Part shown: in pieces, positions 22,960 through 32,895 of the stretch | How positions within the stretch are numbered: the stretch's first letter is position 1 | Layout of the letters: every line of letters starts with the position of its first letter | Origin: Zea mays | Taxonomy: Eukaryota > Streptophyta > Magnoliopsida > Poales > Poaceae | DNA length: 64,000 nt | NCBI RefSeq assembly: GCF_902167145.1 | Contig: NC_050099.1 | Span: forward strand, 63,940,942-64,004,941 | Direction: 5' to 3' | The notes under the pieces: model-generated | The model's database searches: none | What the model saw: the letters and a program-made list of their open reading frames with translations, nothing else | What the model was told of the DNA's origin: nothing | Translations under genes and position numbers: made by a program

Positions 22960-24475
22960 ATGCCGCCAAAGAAAGCTTCAGCAACAGGGGCTGCCGCTCT
23001 GCAGCCACTGGACCCGAACCAGGAGACCCTTTCTCTTCGGGAGGCCTGAAGCCAGAAGAGGAAGGCCACCAGTCCAACGCCTCAGGAGGACGACTTGGAC
23101 CAAGAAATCAGGAATATGGAGATGCTTCATCAGCAAGTGCAACGGAAGAAGGAAAAGATGGCTCGGCTAGCTGACCTACAAAGGCAGATAGACGAAGCCT
23201 CTGAAGAAGTTCGTCATCTTGCTCAGGATGAGCAAAACCGAAGGCCCCAGCACAGAGAGCTTCACCAAGAGGGCTTCATCAACGAGGATGACTGGTATGA
23301 TGATTTCCACCATGGAAATTTTTCCTTTGACGATGCTTCTCCTCTATCAGCTGAACTGCAGGCTACACCTTGGCCCCCGTCTTACAAACCACCTTAGCTC
23401 CCCATGTATGACGGACACTCAGATCCGAAGCAATTTCTAATGAGCTACGAAGCAACCATATCTTTATATGGTGGCAATACTGCAGTCATGGCGAAATCCT
23501 TCGTCATGTCAGTCAAAAATGTTGCACAAACCTGGTACTCCTCTCTTCGGCCAGGAACAATCACATCATGGCAAAAGCTGAAGGACATTCTTATCACCAG
23601 TTTTCAAGGGTTTCAGACAAAGCCAGTCACTGCTCAAGCTTTGTTCCAGTGCACCCAGGATCACGAAGAATACCTTCAGGCGTATGTCCGAAGGTTCTTA
23701 CGACTGAGGGCACATGCGCCAACGGTGCCCAATGAAATTGTCATTGAGGCCATGATTAAAGGGGCTTCGGCCAGGACCTACAGCCCAATACTTCGCCAGG
23801 AAACCCCCTCAGACCCTAGAGAAACTGCTTCAGAAGATGGATGAATACATCCGAGCTGATAATGACTTTCGACAGAGAAGGGAGGAAGCTTACACATTCT
23901 CCGAAATGACCAGGGGCTTTGGAGGGAGAGTCCATCCTAGGCACATCATATCAATTCATTCCACTCAGAATGACGACAGAGGAAGCCAGCAACAGAGGCC
24001 ACAATATTCCTCCCATGCTTCGGGGCAGCAACAGAGCTACCCTCGGCCCCCAGCTCCAAAGGGCAGAGGCGTCAGGGGCTTCGAAGGAAGGTTTGGGGAT
24101 CAGCCCAGAAAAATTTATTGCCTATTCTGCGGTGAGGACAAGGGCCATAGTACCAGGATGTGCCATGTCACCATCCAGAAACAGAAAGAGATAGCAGAAG
24201 TTGCAGCCCAACAGAGCCAGCCGAAGCAAGTTATGCATACTGCTTCGTACCACTCACCATACATTCCAGAGTATGTGGGTAACCATCCTGCAGCTTCTGT
24301 TGCTTCGGCAAGCCAACCTCAGGCATCTTTGCAACAGCTTCCACCTCCACCACCGATGCAATGAGGCGAGCAGCCAGAAGGGAGCCAGCACACTCATCAG
24401 CAGCGAGACTTCAGAGAGGAGTCCGAAGCTCGCACAGTCAACAGTACTGTGCCAGAGTCGAAGCACATTTACTAG
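22960..24475 (+). pseudogene. Element B gag, broken
   Basis: It starts at the ATG of MPPKKASATG and follows D gag throughout. There is an N-terminal coiled-coil-like stretch (MEMLHQQVQRKKEKMARLADLQ, cited in part), then the Retrotrans_gag core with WYSSLRPGTITSWQKL and FQCTQDHEEYLQAYVRRFLRLRA. A zinc knuckle of form CX2CX5HX4C is at 24119-24163. A Pro-rich tail ends in ESKHIY. Stops occur at 23047 (TGA), 23395 (TAG) and 24362 (TGA), with a frameshift near 23762. No protease follows; the frame terminates by itself. Confidence 0.88.
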
Positions 24476-24637
24476 AAGATATCCAACTTCTGAAATAGTT
24501 CTTGCATTCGTTATCATTTTTCTTTTTAATAAGGAACAATCATTGAAAGCCTAAGTTTTTCTTGTCGTTTTCAATTTCTTGTAATAGCTTCGTTTTTGCC
24601 ATAGTAAAAATATATCTCCTCCACAGACTTACGGAAT

Positions 24638-25296
24638 TGTTGGGGGCCTTCGGCTTCCGAAGGTCCTCAAAAACATGATTTAACAATGTTTCTGGAGTAT
24701 AATGTGTGAACAGGTATCTTCGGACTTGTATCAGAAAGGGAGAAGCTCAAAAGATACGAAGGTTGACACAGTGCCGAAGCTGTGAAGCAGGAAAGCTTCG
24801 GCATGTTTGCAGAAAAAGGAACCGACTTAAAGATGAAAAGGCCATTTGGACCTCGATAGAATGCTATAGAATTATCACCAAATGTAAAGGGCATGTATGT
24901 AATTTTGTATGGGTTGTACCCCGTGCCTATAAATAGGTGAACAGTATCCCCGTACTGTTCACGCTGACTGGGCATTCGCTTTTTGCGTCACACTTGTACT
25001 TTCATCTCCTTCCAAGCCGAAGGTACATTTATAATACAATATTGTTTCTATTTCTCTATGATAATATAATAAAGTTAAATGAATAATATTATATGAATAT
25101 TCATGTTATCTTTTATGTTTTATATGCTGCGTCTTTTGTATACTGTGATGAAGAAGGTTCGTCCTTCGTGACCTTCGTCCGGAGATCGTTATATCCTAAG
25201 GGAAATAATGCTTCGAAGGACGAAGGACTTTATCGTTTAACATTTTCTGTGTTGCCTTGTTCTTAACTCATAGCATTTGAGAACAAGTCCCCAACA
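24638..25296 (+). repeat. Element D 5' LTR
   Basis: TGTTGGGGGCC...CCCCAACA, 659 bp, same as 31391-32049 as far as I can read. U3 stem-loop at 24773-24781 and 24794-24802; TATAAATA at 24928-24935; AT-rich, ATAAAG-containing 3' half. Confidence 0.95.
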
Positions 25297-25328
25297 TTGG
25301 CGCCCACCTCCGGTGAACTCACTTCCAC
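25297..25328 (+). other. Primer-binding site and leader of element D
   Basis: TTGGCGCCCACCTCCGGTGA and the next dozen bases equal those of pol-only element C (20034 on). A T-run follows at about 25335-25346. Confidence 0.8.
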
Positions 25329-25375
25329 TTCGAGTTTTTTTTTTTGAACACCTTCGGAAGCTATAGACCCTCGCT

Positions 25376-26893
25376 ATGGCGCCGAAGAAAGCTTCAGCGA
25401 CTGGGGCTGCAGCACTGCAACCGCTGGACCCCAACCAGGAGACCGTCTCTCTTCGGGAGGCCCGAAACCAGAAGAGGAAGGCTGTCAGCCCAACGATTCA
25501 GGAGGATGAACTAGACCAAGAGATCAGGGACATGGAGATGCTACATCAACAGGTGCAGAGGAAGAAGGAGAAGATGGCCAGGCTAGCTGAGCTGCAGAGG
25601 CAGATAGACGAAGCTTCTGAAGAAGTCCGTCATCTTACCCACGATGAGCAGAACCGAAGGCCTCAACAAAAAGACCTTCATCAGGAGGGCTTCTTCAATG
25701 AAGATGACTGGTATGACAATTTCCATCATGGAAATTTTGTTTTCGACGATGCTTCTCCTCTGTCCGCTGAGCTGCAGGCTACACCTTGGCCTCCGTCCTA
25801 TAAGCCACCCCAGCTTCCCATGTTCGATGGCCATTCGGACCCGAAGTAGTTCTTGATGAGTTACGAAGCAACAATGTCTTCGTATGGTGGCAATGCTGCA
25901 GTAATGGCAAAGTCTTTCGTTATGGCCGTCAGGAGTGTTGCTCAGACCTGGTATTCCTCCCTTCGGCCAGGAACGATCACTTCATGGCAGAAGCTGAAGG
26001 ATATGTTATTGACCAGCTTTCAAGGATTTCAGACGAAGCCGGTCACTGCTCAAGCCTTGTTCCAGTGCACTCAGGATCATGAAGAATACCTTCAGGCGTA
26101 TGTCAGAAGGTTCTTGCGTTTGAGGGCGCAGGCACCAACGGTGCCCAATGAAATTGTCATCGAAGCCATGATCAAGGGGCTTCGTCCTAGACCTGCTGCT
26201 CAATACTTTGCTAGGAAGCCTCCTCAGACCCTGGAGAAGCTGCTCCAAAAGATGGACGAGTACATTCGTGCTGACAATGACTTTCGCCAAAGAAGGGAGG
26301 AGGCCTTCAGATTTTCTGAAATGACCAGGGGCTTCGGAGGAAGATCCCATCCGAGGCATGTCAGGTCCATCCATAACTCCACTCAGAATGATGATAAGGG
26401 GAGTCAGCAGAACAGACCGCAGTGCTCCTCACAGGCTTCGGGGCAACAACAAACTTTCTTCCGGCCACCAGCTCCAAGAGGCAGAGGCGCCAGGGGCTTC
26501 GGCGGAAGATTCGGAGATCAACCAAGGAAACTGTTTTGCTTGTTCTGTGGAGAAAGCAAGGGCCATACCACCAGGACGTGCCATATTACAATCCAGAAGC
26601 AAAAGGAAATAGCCGAAGCTGCATCTCAACAAGCTCAGCCGAAGCAGGTCATGCACACTGCTTCGTATCATCCACCTTACATCCCACAATACATAGACAA
26701 CCACCCTGCAGCTTCTGTAGCTTCGGCAAGTCAACCTCAAGCTTCCTGGCAGCAGCCTCCGCCTCCACCTCCACTGCAACAGGGTCAACAGCCAGAAGGG
26801 AGTCAATATGCCCCACACCAAAGGGACTTCAGAGAACAATCCGAAGCTCGCACAGTCAACAGCACTGTGCCAGAGTCGAAGCACATTTATTGA
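25376..26893 (+). CDS. Element D gag, 505 codons, one in-frame TAG
   Basis: Capsid/nucleocapsid protein of a gag-only element. ATG at 25376 (MAPKKASATG). Residues ~45-95 are charged and likely coiled coil. Residues ~125-345 carry the Retrotrans_gag core (SVAQTWYSSLRPGTITSW; EEYLQAYVRRFLRLRAQAP). A Gly/Arg/Gln-rich linker precedes a zinc knuckle CX2CX5HX4C at 26537-26581. A Pro/Gln-rich tail ends ESKHIY. The single defect is TAG at 25847-25849, after HSDPK, where B has a Gln codon. Otherwise the frame is open. It ends with its own stop and has no protease, unlike ordinary gag-pol. The stop may be fatal or read through; D could be supplied with gag by relatives. Confidence 0.88.
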
Positions 26894-27860
26894 CACATAT
26901 CCTACCTTTGATAGCAGTCTTTTCTATGCAGTTTTATTTTCTGTGAAACAAAGAACATTATTAGTTTTCATGTAATAATTTCGTTGTTTCCCACGAGGAA
27001 AACCCATTTTCTTCACAGGCTTAAGTCCCTGAAGCTAACAAGGAGGACCTTCGAATTATTAAAAATCCTTCGAAGCAACAGAAAGTCGTTCTAAGGAACG
27101 CAGAGTAAGTTGATGAAGTCACAAAAAGCCGTTCCAAAGGGAGCGCAGTGTAAGTTTTCTGCTCAAAAGTCGTTCCTACGGGAATGCAGAGCTTACAGCG
27201 AAAAGTCAACGCTGATACCGCCTAAGTAAAAGGCGAAGAAGCTCCTAAGGGAGGCTTACAGCGAAAAGTCAACGCTGATACCGCCTAAGTAAAAGGCGAA
27301 GAAGCTCCTAAGGGAGGCTTACAGCGAAAAGTCAACGCTGATACCGCCTAAGTAAAAGGCGAAGAAACTCCAAAGACGTTCCTAAGGGAATGCAGAGTTT
27401 ACAGAGATATTTTGTGTGTATCTTCGGAACAAACGTCATTTGCATAACATAACATCATCACACCATTTTGCATAGCATAAGCATCATACATCATGTTGCA
27501 TATGGCAAAAGAAGGGGACACCGTATCAACCTTTGAAAGGACGCTTTGAGAAAGTGAAAATTGTGTAAAGTCATGAGGAAATACAATGATAATCTTCGGA
27601 ATACAGCTTCGGAGAATGTTTTTACGAAGCATGGATGAGCCTCATCAGAGTAATATCGAAATTATACAGCTTCGGAGAATGTCTTCTTCACGAAGCATGA
27701 AAAGAAGGGAAGGTGTTTTTTCGCCGAAGGCTCAAAAATGGTATGTATGTAGAATTTCATGCATCGTAAAGAATTGAATAATGAAAAGGGACTTATATAT
27801 TACATTCAAATGTACAAAATATTACATAGATCACACTTCAAATGTTTTTTCTAATAACAT
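26894..27860 (+). other. Element D spacer between gag and antisense gene
   Basis: It contains the AAAGTCGTTCCTAAGGGAATGCAGAG repeat family, a 63-bp tandem repeat (separate entry), a CATCATACATCAT-type low-complexity stretch around 27440-27500, two copies of ACAGCTTCGGAGAATGT (27603, 27666), and the motif GGGAAGGTGTTTTTTCG at 27708. Gag and the antisense gene converge here. No ORF is supported. Confidence 0.6.
27191..27371 (+). repeat. 63-bp tandem repeat, about 2.9 copies
   Basis: Units start at 27191, 27254 and 27317 with GCTTACAGCGAAAAGTCAAC. The first two are identical and the third diverges after about 51 bp. Shorter, decayed versions occur in the same place in B (32220-32400), C (39000-39290) and A. 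Because spacing is gapless and flanks are retroelement sequence, this is not CRISPR-like. Confidence 0.9.
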
Positions 27861-30800
27861 CTAGTCTTCTCTTAATACTACTTCGGCAGCCTCATTTAGA
27901 AGTTGTTCAACAACTTTATCCATGATAGCTTCGGCCATCTTTTTAATTTCGTCGTCATCTTTAGGCTGAGGGCCCGAAGATGCTTTAGTAGGATCTGAGT
28001 GAGGACGGGATACTATTACATCACTATTACAGATCGCGAACGAACTATAAAATTAAAAGTTATAACGCAATGAAAACTATTCGTTAGTACCTATTTGCCC
28101 TTCGGGCTCTGCGTTTTTCTCAGCAGCCTCGGCTACTTTTCTAGCCTCATGAATCCCTTTCTCGCTTTTCTGAATGATTTCTTGGGCCATTTCTCTACCA
28201 CCGTTGTCCCAGATGTCGGTGAAAAATTTTCCCCCAACCGCGCTAGCTTCGGCTGAAGGATCTTTTATATCTTCAGTGGACAAGGTGGCTTCGGACTGCG
28301 ATAAAATCTTTACATGTTCACACCCTTTCCCCTCCAAAATGGTGGCAATCCCTCTGGCACCAGAAAAAGCGCAGATGTCTCCGCGACTATTTAAAATTTC
28401 TTCAAAGGCCTCCGCCTCATGATTGATCCATTCCAGGGGACCTTCGGGGTTACCTCTTATAAAGTTTTCTTCTTGCGAAAATGCGCCAACGCTAGCGAAG
28501 CTAGTTTTTATTTTCTTGACACATTCTATAGATTTGTCGAAGCATTTCTTCTTGGCTGATCGAAGCTCTTTAACAGTTTCTTCTAAATGATTTGCCCATT
28601 GGTCGCTGAGTTCTCGCTTTGTTTCTTCAAGTATACGTTCTTCTTTGGCTCTGGCCAGTTGTTTCCGAAGGTCTTCAATTTCGCGTTTCTGAGCTTCAGC
28701 TTGACTTTTAAAAGCAGCTTCGTCCTCCTTTATTTTATCTATTAATGAGTATAATATTTTGTCTTTTTCGAGACCTTCGTTCCTCAGTTCAATTACTTCG
28801 GAACGAAGGTTGCTCAGGGCTATAGTACAACCTTCGTCTTCAGCATTTTTCTGTGCCCTGAGGGCATTGCTGAGAATCAGGCCCTGCAAACAGGAGCATG
28901 TCTGTGTCAATGGTTTAAAACAAACGAAAAATTTTGAACTCGACAAAAAATACAAGCATTCCATTTGTCGCACCTTTAAACTGTTGTAAGCCAGACTGTC
29001 AGCCAGATCGTTTTTTGACAGCACCGAAAGTCCATCTTCTAAAGTTGGGAATCCGAAGCTTCTGCTCATCTCCCGACAGACAGAAATTTCTTTACTGTCG
29101 GGGAGACAATACAAGAAATCTTCTTCTCCACTGCCATTAAATATCAACGCCCCCTTTGGATATTTCAACTTTTGGGCATAGTGTTGGGCCTCTTGTTCTT
29201 CTTTTTCTGATAATTTTTTCCCCGAAGCATGACGAAAAATATAATCACGAATTCTGGAGGATGCTTCGGGGGTAACAACACCAGTTTTTTCAGCAAAGGT
29301 TGGCTTTGTTATTTTTTCTGCCTCACTTTCCAAGGTTTTTGCCTTTGCGGACTCTGAGGGCCCAGCTTCGGCTTCAATTTCTTGCCCCGGAGCTGTAGAA
29401 CCAGAAGTTTCAGCTGTTGCTTTAGGAGTAACAGCAGCCTTCTTCGGAGGTGTGCTCGAAGATTTGATCGTTTCTAGAACATCTAGCACATTCACCATTC
29501 TCTTTCTCTTCGGAGTCACGGCTGGCACTTTTTCATTTTTTGTTGCCCCAATGATTGCTGTAGGACTCAAAACTTCTGATGTTTTGGAGCCCTCAGTTGT
29601 TTCTTTTGTCTCTTCCATTTTTTCTGTGAATGGCGCTTCGGCCTTCTCTTTCGTTTCTGGTAACAGAATCTTTGATTGCTCCAATTTTGTCTTTGTTGGC
29701 ACTTCGGCCGTTTCTGCGACTTCTGGCAGCAAAGTTGGCTCGGCTGGTTTTTTAGCTTCGGTGACCGAAGAAGATTTTTCGGTAAACTCCGGCACCGAAG
29801 CTGGTTCGATATAACGCGGCCGGTGAGTGAGGACTTTTATTTTCTTTCTTTCAGGCTCTGGCTCGCTAGGAGCAGTTGCAGCTTCTTCTTTTGCAGAGGT
29901 TATGTTCTTTCTTTTCTGCCTTCGGACGGGGTAGCAATAGTCGGGGTAAACAAACCCAATTGCATCAAATACCCGATTCAGCCTTTTCTTTTTTCGGCCT
30001 CCGAAGGCTGCTGACATTGCAGTATCTTCGGCCTTCGAGTATGTCCCAAGCAGCTCATCACTTAAATTGTCAATGCTTTTCAACCACTCATCATCTGGCT
30101 CAGTAAATTTATCTCCAAACTTAAAGGTGTACTTCAGTCTCACAAGCCCACCTTCGTTGGTCTCTTTTATAGTTTCTTGAGGCATTTCCCATTTCTCAGC
30201 AAGCGGCCACACCCGGAAGGCAATATGTTCTTGTACTAAATCTCTTGTTCCAATAAAAGAGCAGACAACGCCGAAGGCTCTTTGGCACTCTTCGGCGGCT
30301 TCGTTCATTTCAACCTTCGGCCTCCGAAGGCCGAAGCTTTGCCAAATAGGACGCATAATTATACCTTTGATGTCTTCTCGTGCTGATAAGTCATTCTTCA
30401 CATAAAACCATTCTGTCATCCAATCCCCGGGCCATCTTTTCCGAAAGGTTGGTACGGGACAGCTTGCCCCGGACCGGGAGACGAAGCTGTAGCAGCCAAA
30501 GTTGTTATGGTACTGTTCTTTGCCCCAAGGCTTTGTTTCATATAATAATTCATGAACATTACAAAAGCTTCTTGCGTCAGGCTTCAGACCTTGGCTTCTC
30601 GCGGCCCACACGAAGATATTTAGCCTTATAATTGCCTCGGGAGTAAGTTGATGAAGATAGACTTCGAAGATTTTCAACACCTCCACGACGAAGCTGCTCA
30701 AGGGAAATCGTAGCCCAGCTTTCAGAAAGCTTCGGTATACTACGACTTCATTTTCTTCAGGGTGTGGACAAGTCTTCTCTCCTTCATCGGCCCTCACAAT

Positions 30801-31091
30801 GGACAGATCCCGGAAATACCTTCCTCTCATGTTGACAAGATGATTCTCTTTGATAGTTGATTTACCATAAACTGAATGACTCGGTCGCCAGGGGCGATCT
30901 TCGGAGTCTTCGCCGCCACTATCTACATCATAACTTTCACTGTCACCAGTATCTTCAGACAGCCCTTCCAGAATTTCCCTGGTGATCTTTTCTGTGTTGG
31001 TCTTCGACATTGCTATAAGAAACCCTAAGTTTTTCTCTTCATCAAGATTTAGCTTCATCTCAGCAGCAGCCTTCTTAGCAGCTTCAGACAT
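27861..31091 (-). CDS. Element D antisense gene (Transposase_28-type), apparently intact, three exons
   Basis: Runs opposite to gag. Proposed exons: 31091-28974, 28883-28091, 27994-27861. Joined lengths are a multiple of three, giving about 1014 residues. ATG at 31091 (MSEAAKKAAAEM); the open frame upstream starts only at GTG. N-terminal ~100 residues are acidic (SEDTGDSESYDVDSGGEDSE). Residues ~105-360 carry the Transposase_28 domain (FPLSSFVVEVLKIFEVYLHQ; ARSQGLKPDARSFCNVHELL). Basic stretches GRKKKRLNR and TPKRKRMV could be nuclear signals. A Pro/Ala/Glu/Thr-rich region, a block around YAQKLKYPKGALIF, a coiled coil, and a C-terminal KMAEAIMDKVVEQLLNEAAE helix follow. Function unknown; conservation in four elements suggests it is used. 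Confidence 0.82.
27995..28090 (-). other. Predicted intron 2 of D antisense gene
   Basis: Minus strand: ATAG|GTACTAACG ... CTCACTCAG|ATCC, 96 nt. Splicing replaces a short unspliced tail with a 44-residue exon ending EAAEVVLRED. Element B has the equivalent intron (33051-33122) and a closely similar last exon, which supports the model. Confidence 0.75.
28884..28973 (-). other. Predicted intron 1 of D antisense gene
   Basis: Minus strand: TTTAAAG|GTGCGAC ... TGTTTGCAG|GGCC. It is 90 nt with no stop, so the unspliced frame stays open with 30 extra residues. The introns at the same protein position in A, B and C are 76, 73 and 71 nt, none a multiple of three. Confidence 0.82.
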
Positions 31092-31232
31092 CTTCGGAAA
31101 CACTAAAAACTGTTTTCAAAGCCGAAGCTTCAAAGCTAAAAGCTTAGCGGATCACAGTGCGCAAGAGCTAAAAAATGAGTGAGCAGGAGTGGTTGGCCAG
31201 AAAGCGTGCAAAATAAGTTTGCGGTATGGCCG

Positions 31233-31240
31233 TATTTATA
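31233..31240 (-). promoter_or_regulatory. TATA box of D antisense gene
   Basis: Minus strand GCGTATAAATACGGCC, about 140 bp upstream of the ATG at 31091. B has the same box at 36162-36169, at nearly the same distance. It is internal to the element, separate from the LTR promoter. Confidence 0.7.
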
Positions 31241-31379
31241 CGCTTGATGCGTTGAAAGTTGAAAGACCCCACTTGTCATTGAATGTTGCTATTCTAGCAA
31301 AGGGAAGGTGTTTTTTCGGACCTTCGGCTTAAAGCCTTCGTCCATGTCGCAATCTAAATTTATTAACAAATTAATATTG

Positions 31380-31390
31380 CGAGGGGCTAC
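31380..31390 (+). other. Polypurine tract of element D
   Basis: CGAGGGGCTAC directly precedes the 3' LTR. B has TGAGGGGCTAC, and C and A have GAAGGG-type versions in the same place. Confidence 0.8.
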
Positions 31391-32049
31391 TGTTGGGGGC
31401 CTTCGGCTTCCGAAGGTCCTCAAAAACATGATTTAACAATGTTTCTGGAGTATAATGTGTGAACAGGTATCTTCGGACTTGTATCAGAAAGGGAGAAGCT
31501 CAAAAGATACGAAGGTTGACACAGTGCCGAAGCTGTGAAGCAGGAAAGCTTCGGCATGTTTGCAGAAAAAGGAACCGACTTAAAGATGAAAAGGCCATTT
31601 GGACCTCGATAGAATGCTATAGAATTATCACCAAATGTAAAGGGCATGTATGTAATTTTGTATGGGTTGTACCCCGTGCCTATAAATAGGTGAACAGTAT
31701 CCCCGTACTGTTCACGCTGACTGGGCATTCGCTTTTTGCGTCACACTTGTACTTTCATCTCCTTCCAAGCCGAAGGTACATTTATAATACAATATTGTTT
31801 CTATTTCTCTATGATAATATAATAAAGTTAAATGAATAATATTATATGAATATTCATGTTATCTTTTATGTTTTATATGCTGCGTCTTTTGTATACTGTG
31901 ATGAAGAAGGTTCGTCCTTCGTGACCTTCGTCCGGAGATCGTTATATCCTAAGGGAAATAATGCTTCGAAGGACGAAGGACTTTATCGTTTAACATTTTC
32001 TGTGTTGCCTTGTTCTTAACTCATAGCATTTGAGAACAAGTCCCCAACA
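31391..32049 (+). repeat. Element D 3' LTR
   Basis: 659 bp, equal in length and, as far as I can read, in sequence to 24638-25296. TATAAATA at 31681-31688. It is followed by the TSD GGAAT and the resumption of element B. Confidence 0.95.
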
Positions 32050-32054
32050 GGAAT

Positions 32055-32895
32055 CCAAAAAGTTGCCGAAACATGAAAACTCATTCTTAAGAGATCGTGG
32101 CTACAGAAAGTATACCCGAAGCTACAAAAAAGTCGTTCTACGGAACGCAACGTAAGTTTGCCGAAGCTACAAAAAATCGTTCCTACGGGAGCGCAGTGTA
32201 AGTTTTCTGCTCAAAAGTCGTTCCAAAGGGAATGCAGAGCTTACAGCGAAAAATAAACGTTGATTCCGCCGAAGTATAAGGCGAAGCGCGAAAAGTCAAC
32301 GCGAATACCGCCGAAGTAAAAGGCGAAGAAGCTCCTAAGGGAGGCTTACAGCAAAAAGTCAGCGCTGATACACCGAAAAATAAGCGGTGAAGCCGAAAAA
32401 TAAACGGCAAAAAGATTGTGTGGTCTACTGTGGGAATGTGTGTGTATGTTCGGCACAAATATCATTTTGCATAGCATAACATCATCACATCATTTGCATG
32501 GCATAACATCATACATCATATTGCATCAATAACACAAGAAGGGGATACAATGTTGATCTTCGGAGATTGTTTCGAAGAAGCAGTGCTAAGGCACAAAATA
32601 AGTTTTGAAGAAGTACCGCTTCGTCAACTCTAATATGAAAAGGAGATCTATTGCTTACAAAGCATAACGTTTTTACGGAGATTGGATGTTTTTACGAAAT
32701 ATGGATATCCTTCACGAAGCATGAAAAGAAGGGAAGGTGTTTTTTCGCCGAAGGCTCAAAAACGATATGTATGTAAAGTTTCATGCATCGTAAAGAATTG
32801 AGTTACAAGCAGCTTATATATTATATTCAAAATTATAAAAATACTACACACTTTGTTAAGCAAATATTACATTCCAAATGTTTTTACAATATCAG
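32055..32895 (+). other. Element B spacer between gag and antisense gene
   Basis: Contains the GTCGTTCC...GGGAGCGCAG repeat family (32130-32240), CCGCCGAAGTA...GGCGAAG units, a CATCATACATCAT-like tract (32460-32525) and the GGGAAGGTGTTTTTTCG motif at 32731. It is the B counterpart of 26894-27860. No gene is seen. Confidence 0.6.

Larger units (their letters stand above)
24638..32049 (+). mobile_element. Tat-lineage element D (gag-only, youngest insertion)
   Basis: A complete 7,412-bp element with two 659-bp LTRs in which I see no difference. The TSD GGAAT is exact at 24633-24637 and 32050-32054. It has PBS, a gag with one stop, a tandem-repeat spacer, an open spliced antisense gene and a PPT. 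Pol is absent. Identical LTRs imply very recent insertion. Its own proteins cannot replicate it, so pol must have come from another element, plausibly one like C. Confidence 0.95.

Noticed and set aside
24667..24975. 102-codon minus-strand ORF repeated at 31420-31728 and similar ones in other Tat LTRs
   Set aside because: It is LTR sequence spanning the TATA box. It recurs because LTRs recur.
27191..27371. CRISPR-like array
   Set aside because: The units are gapless 63-bp tandem repeats without spacers, inside a plant retrotransposon.
28077..31103. One uninterrupted 1008-codon minus-strand gene
   Set aside because: The frame begins at GTG and reads through a 90-nt GT-AG intron conserved in position in three relatives. 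It also misses the last exon. The three-exon model starting at the ATG at 31091 fits better.
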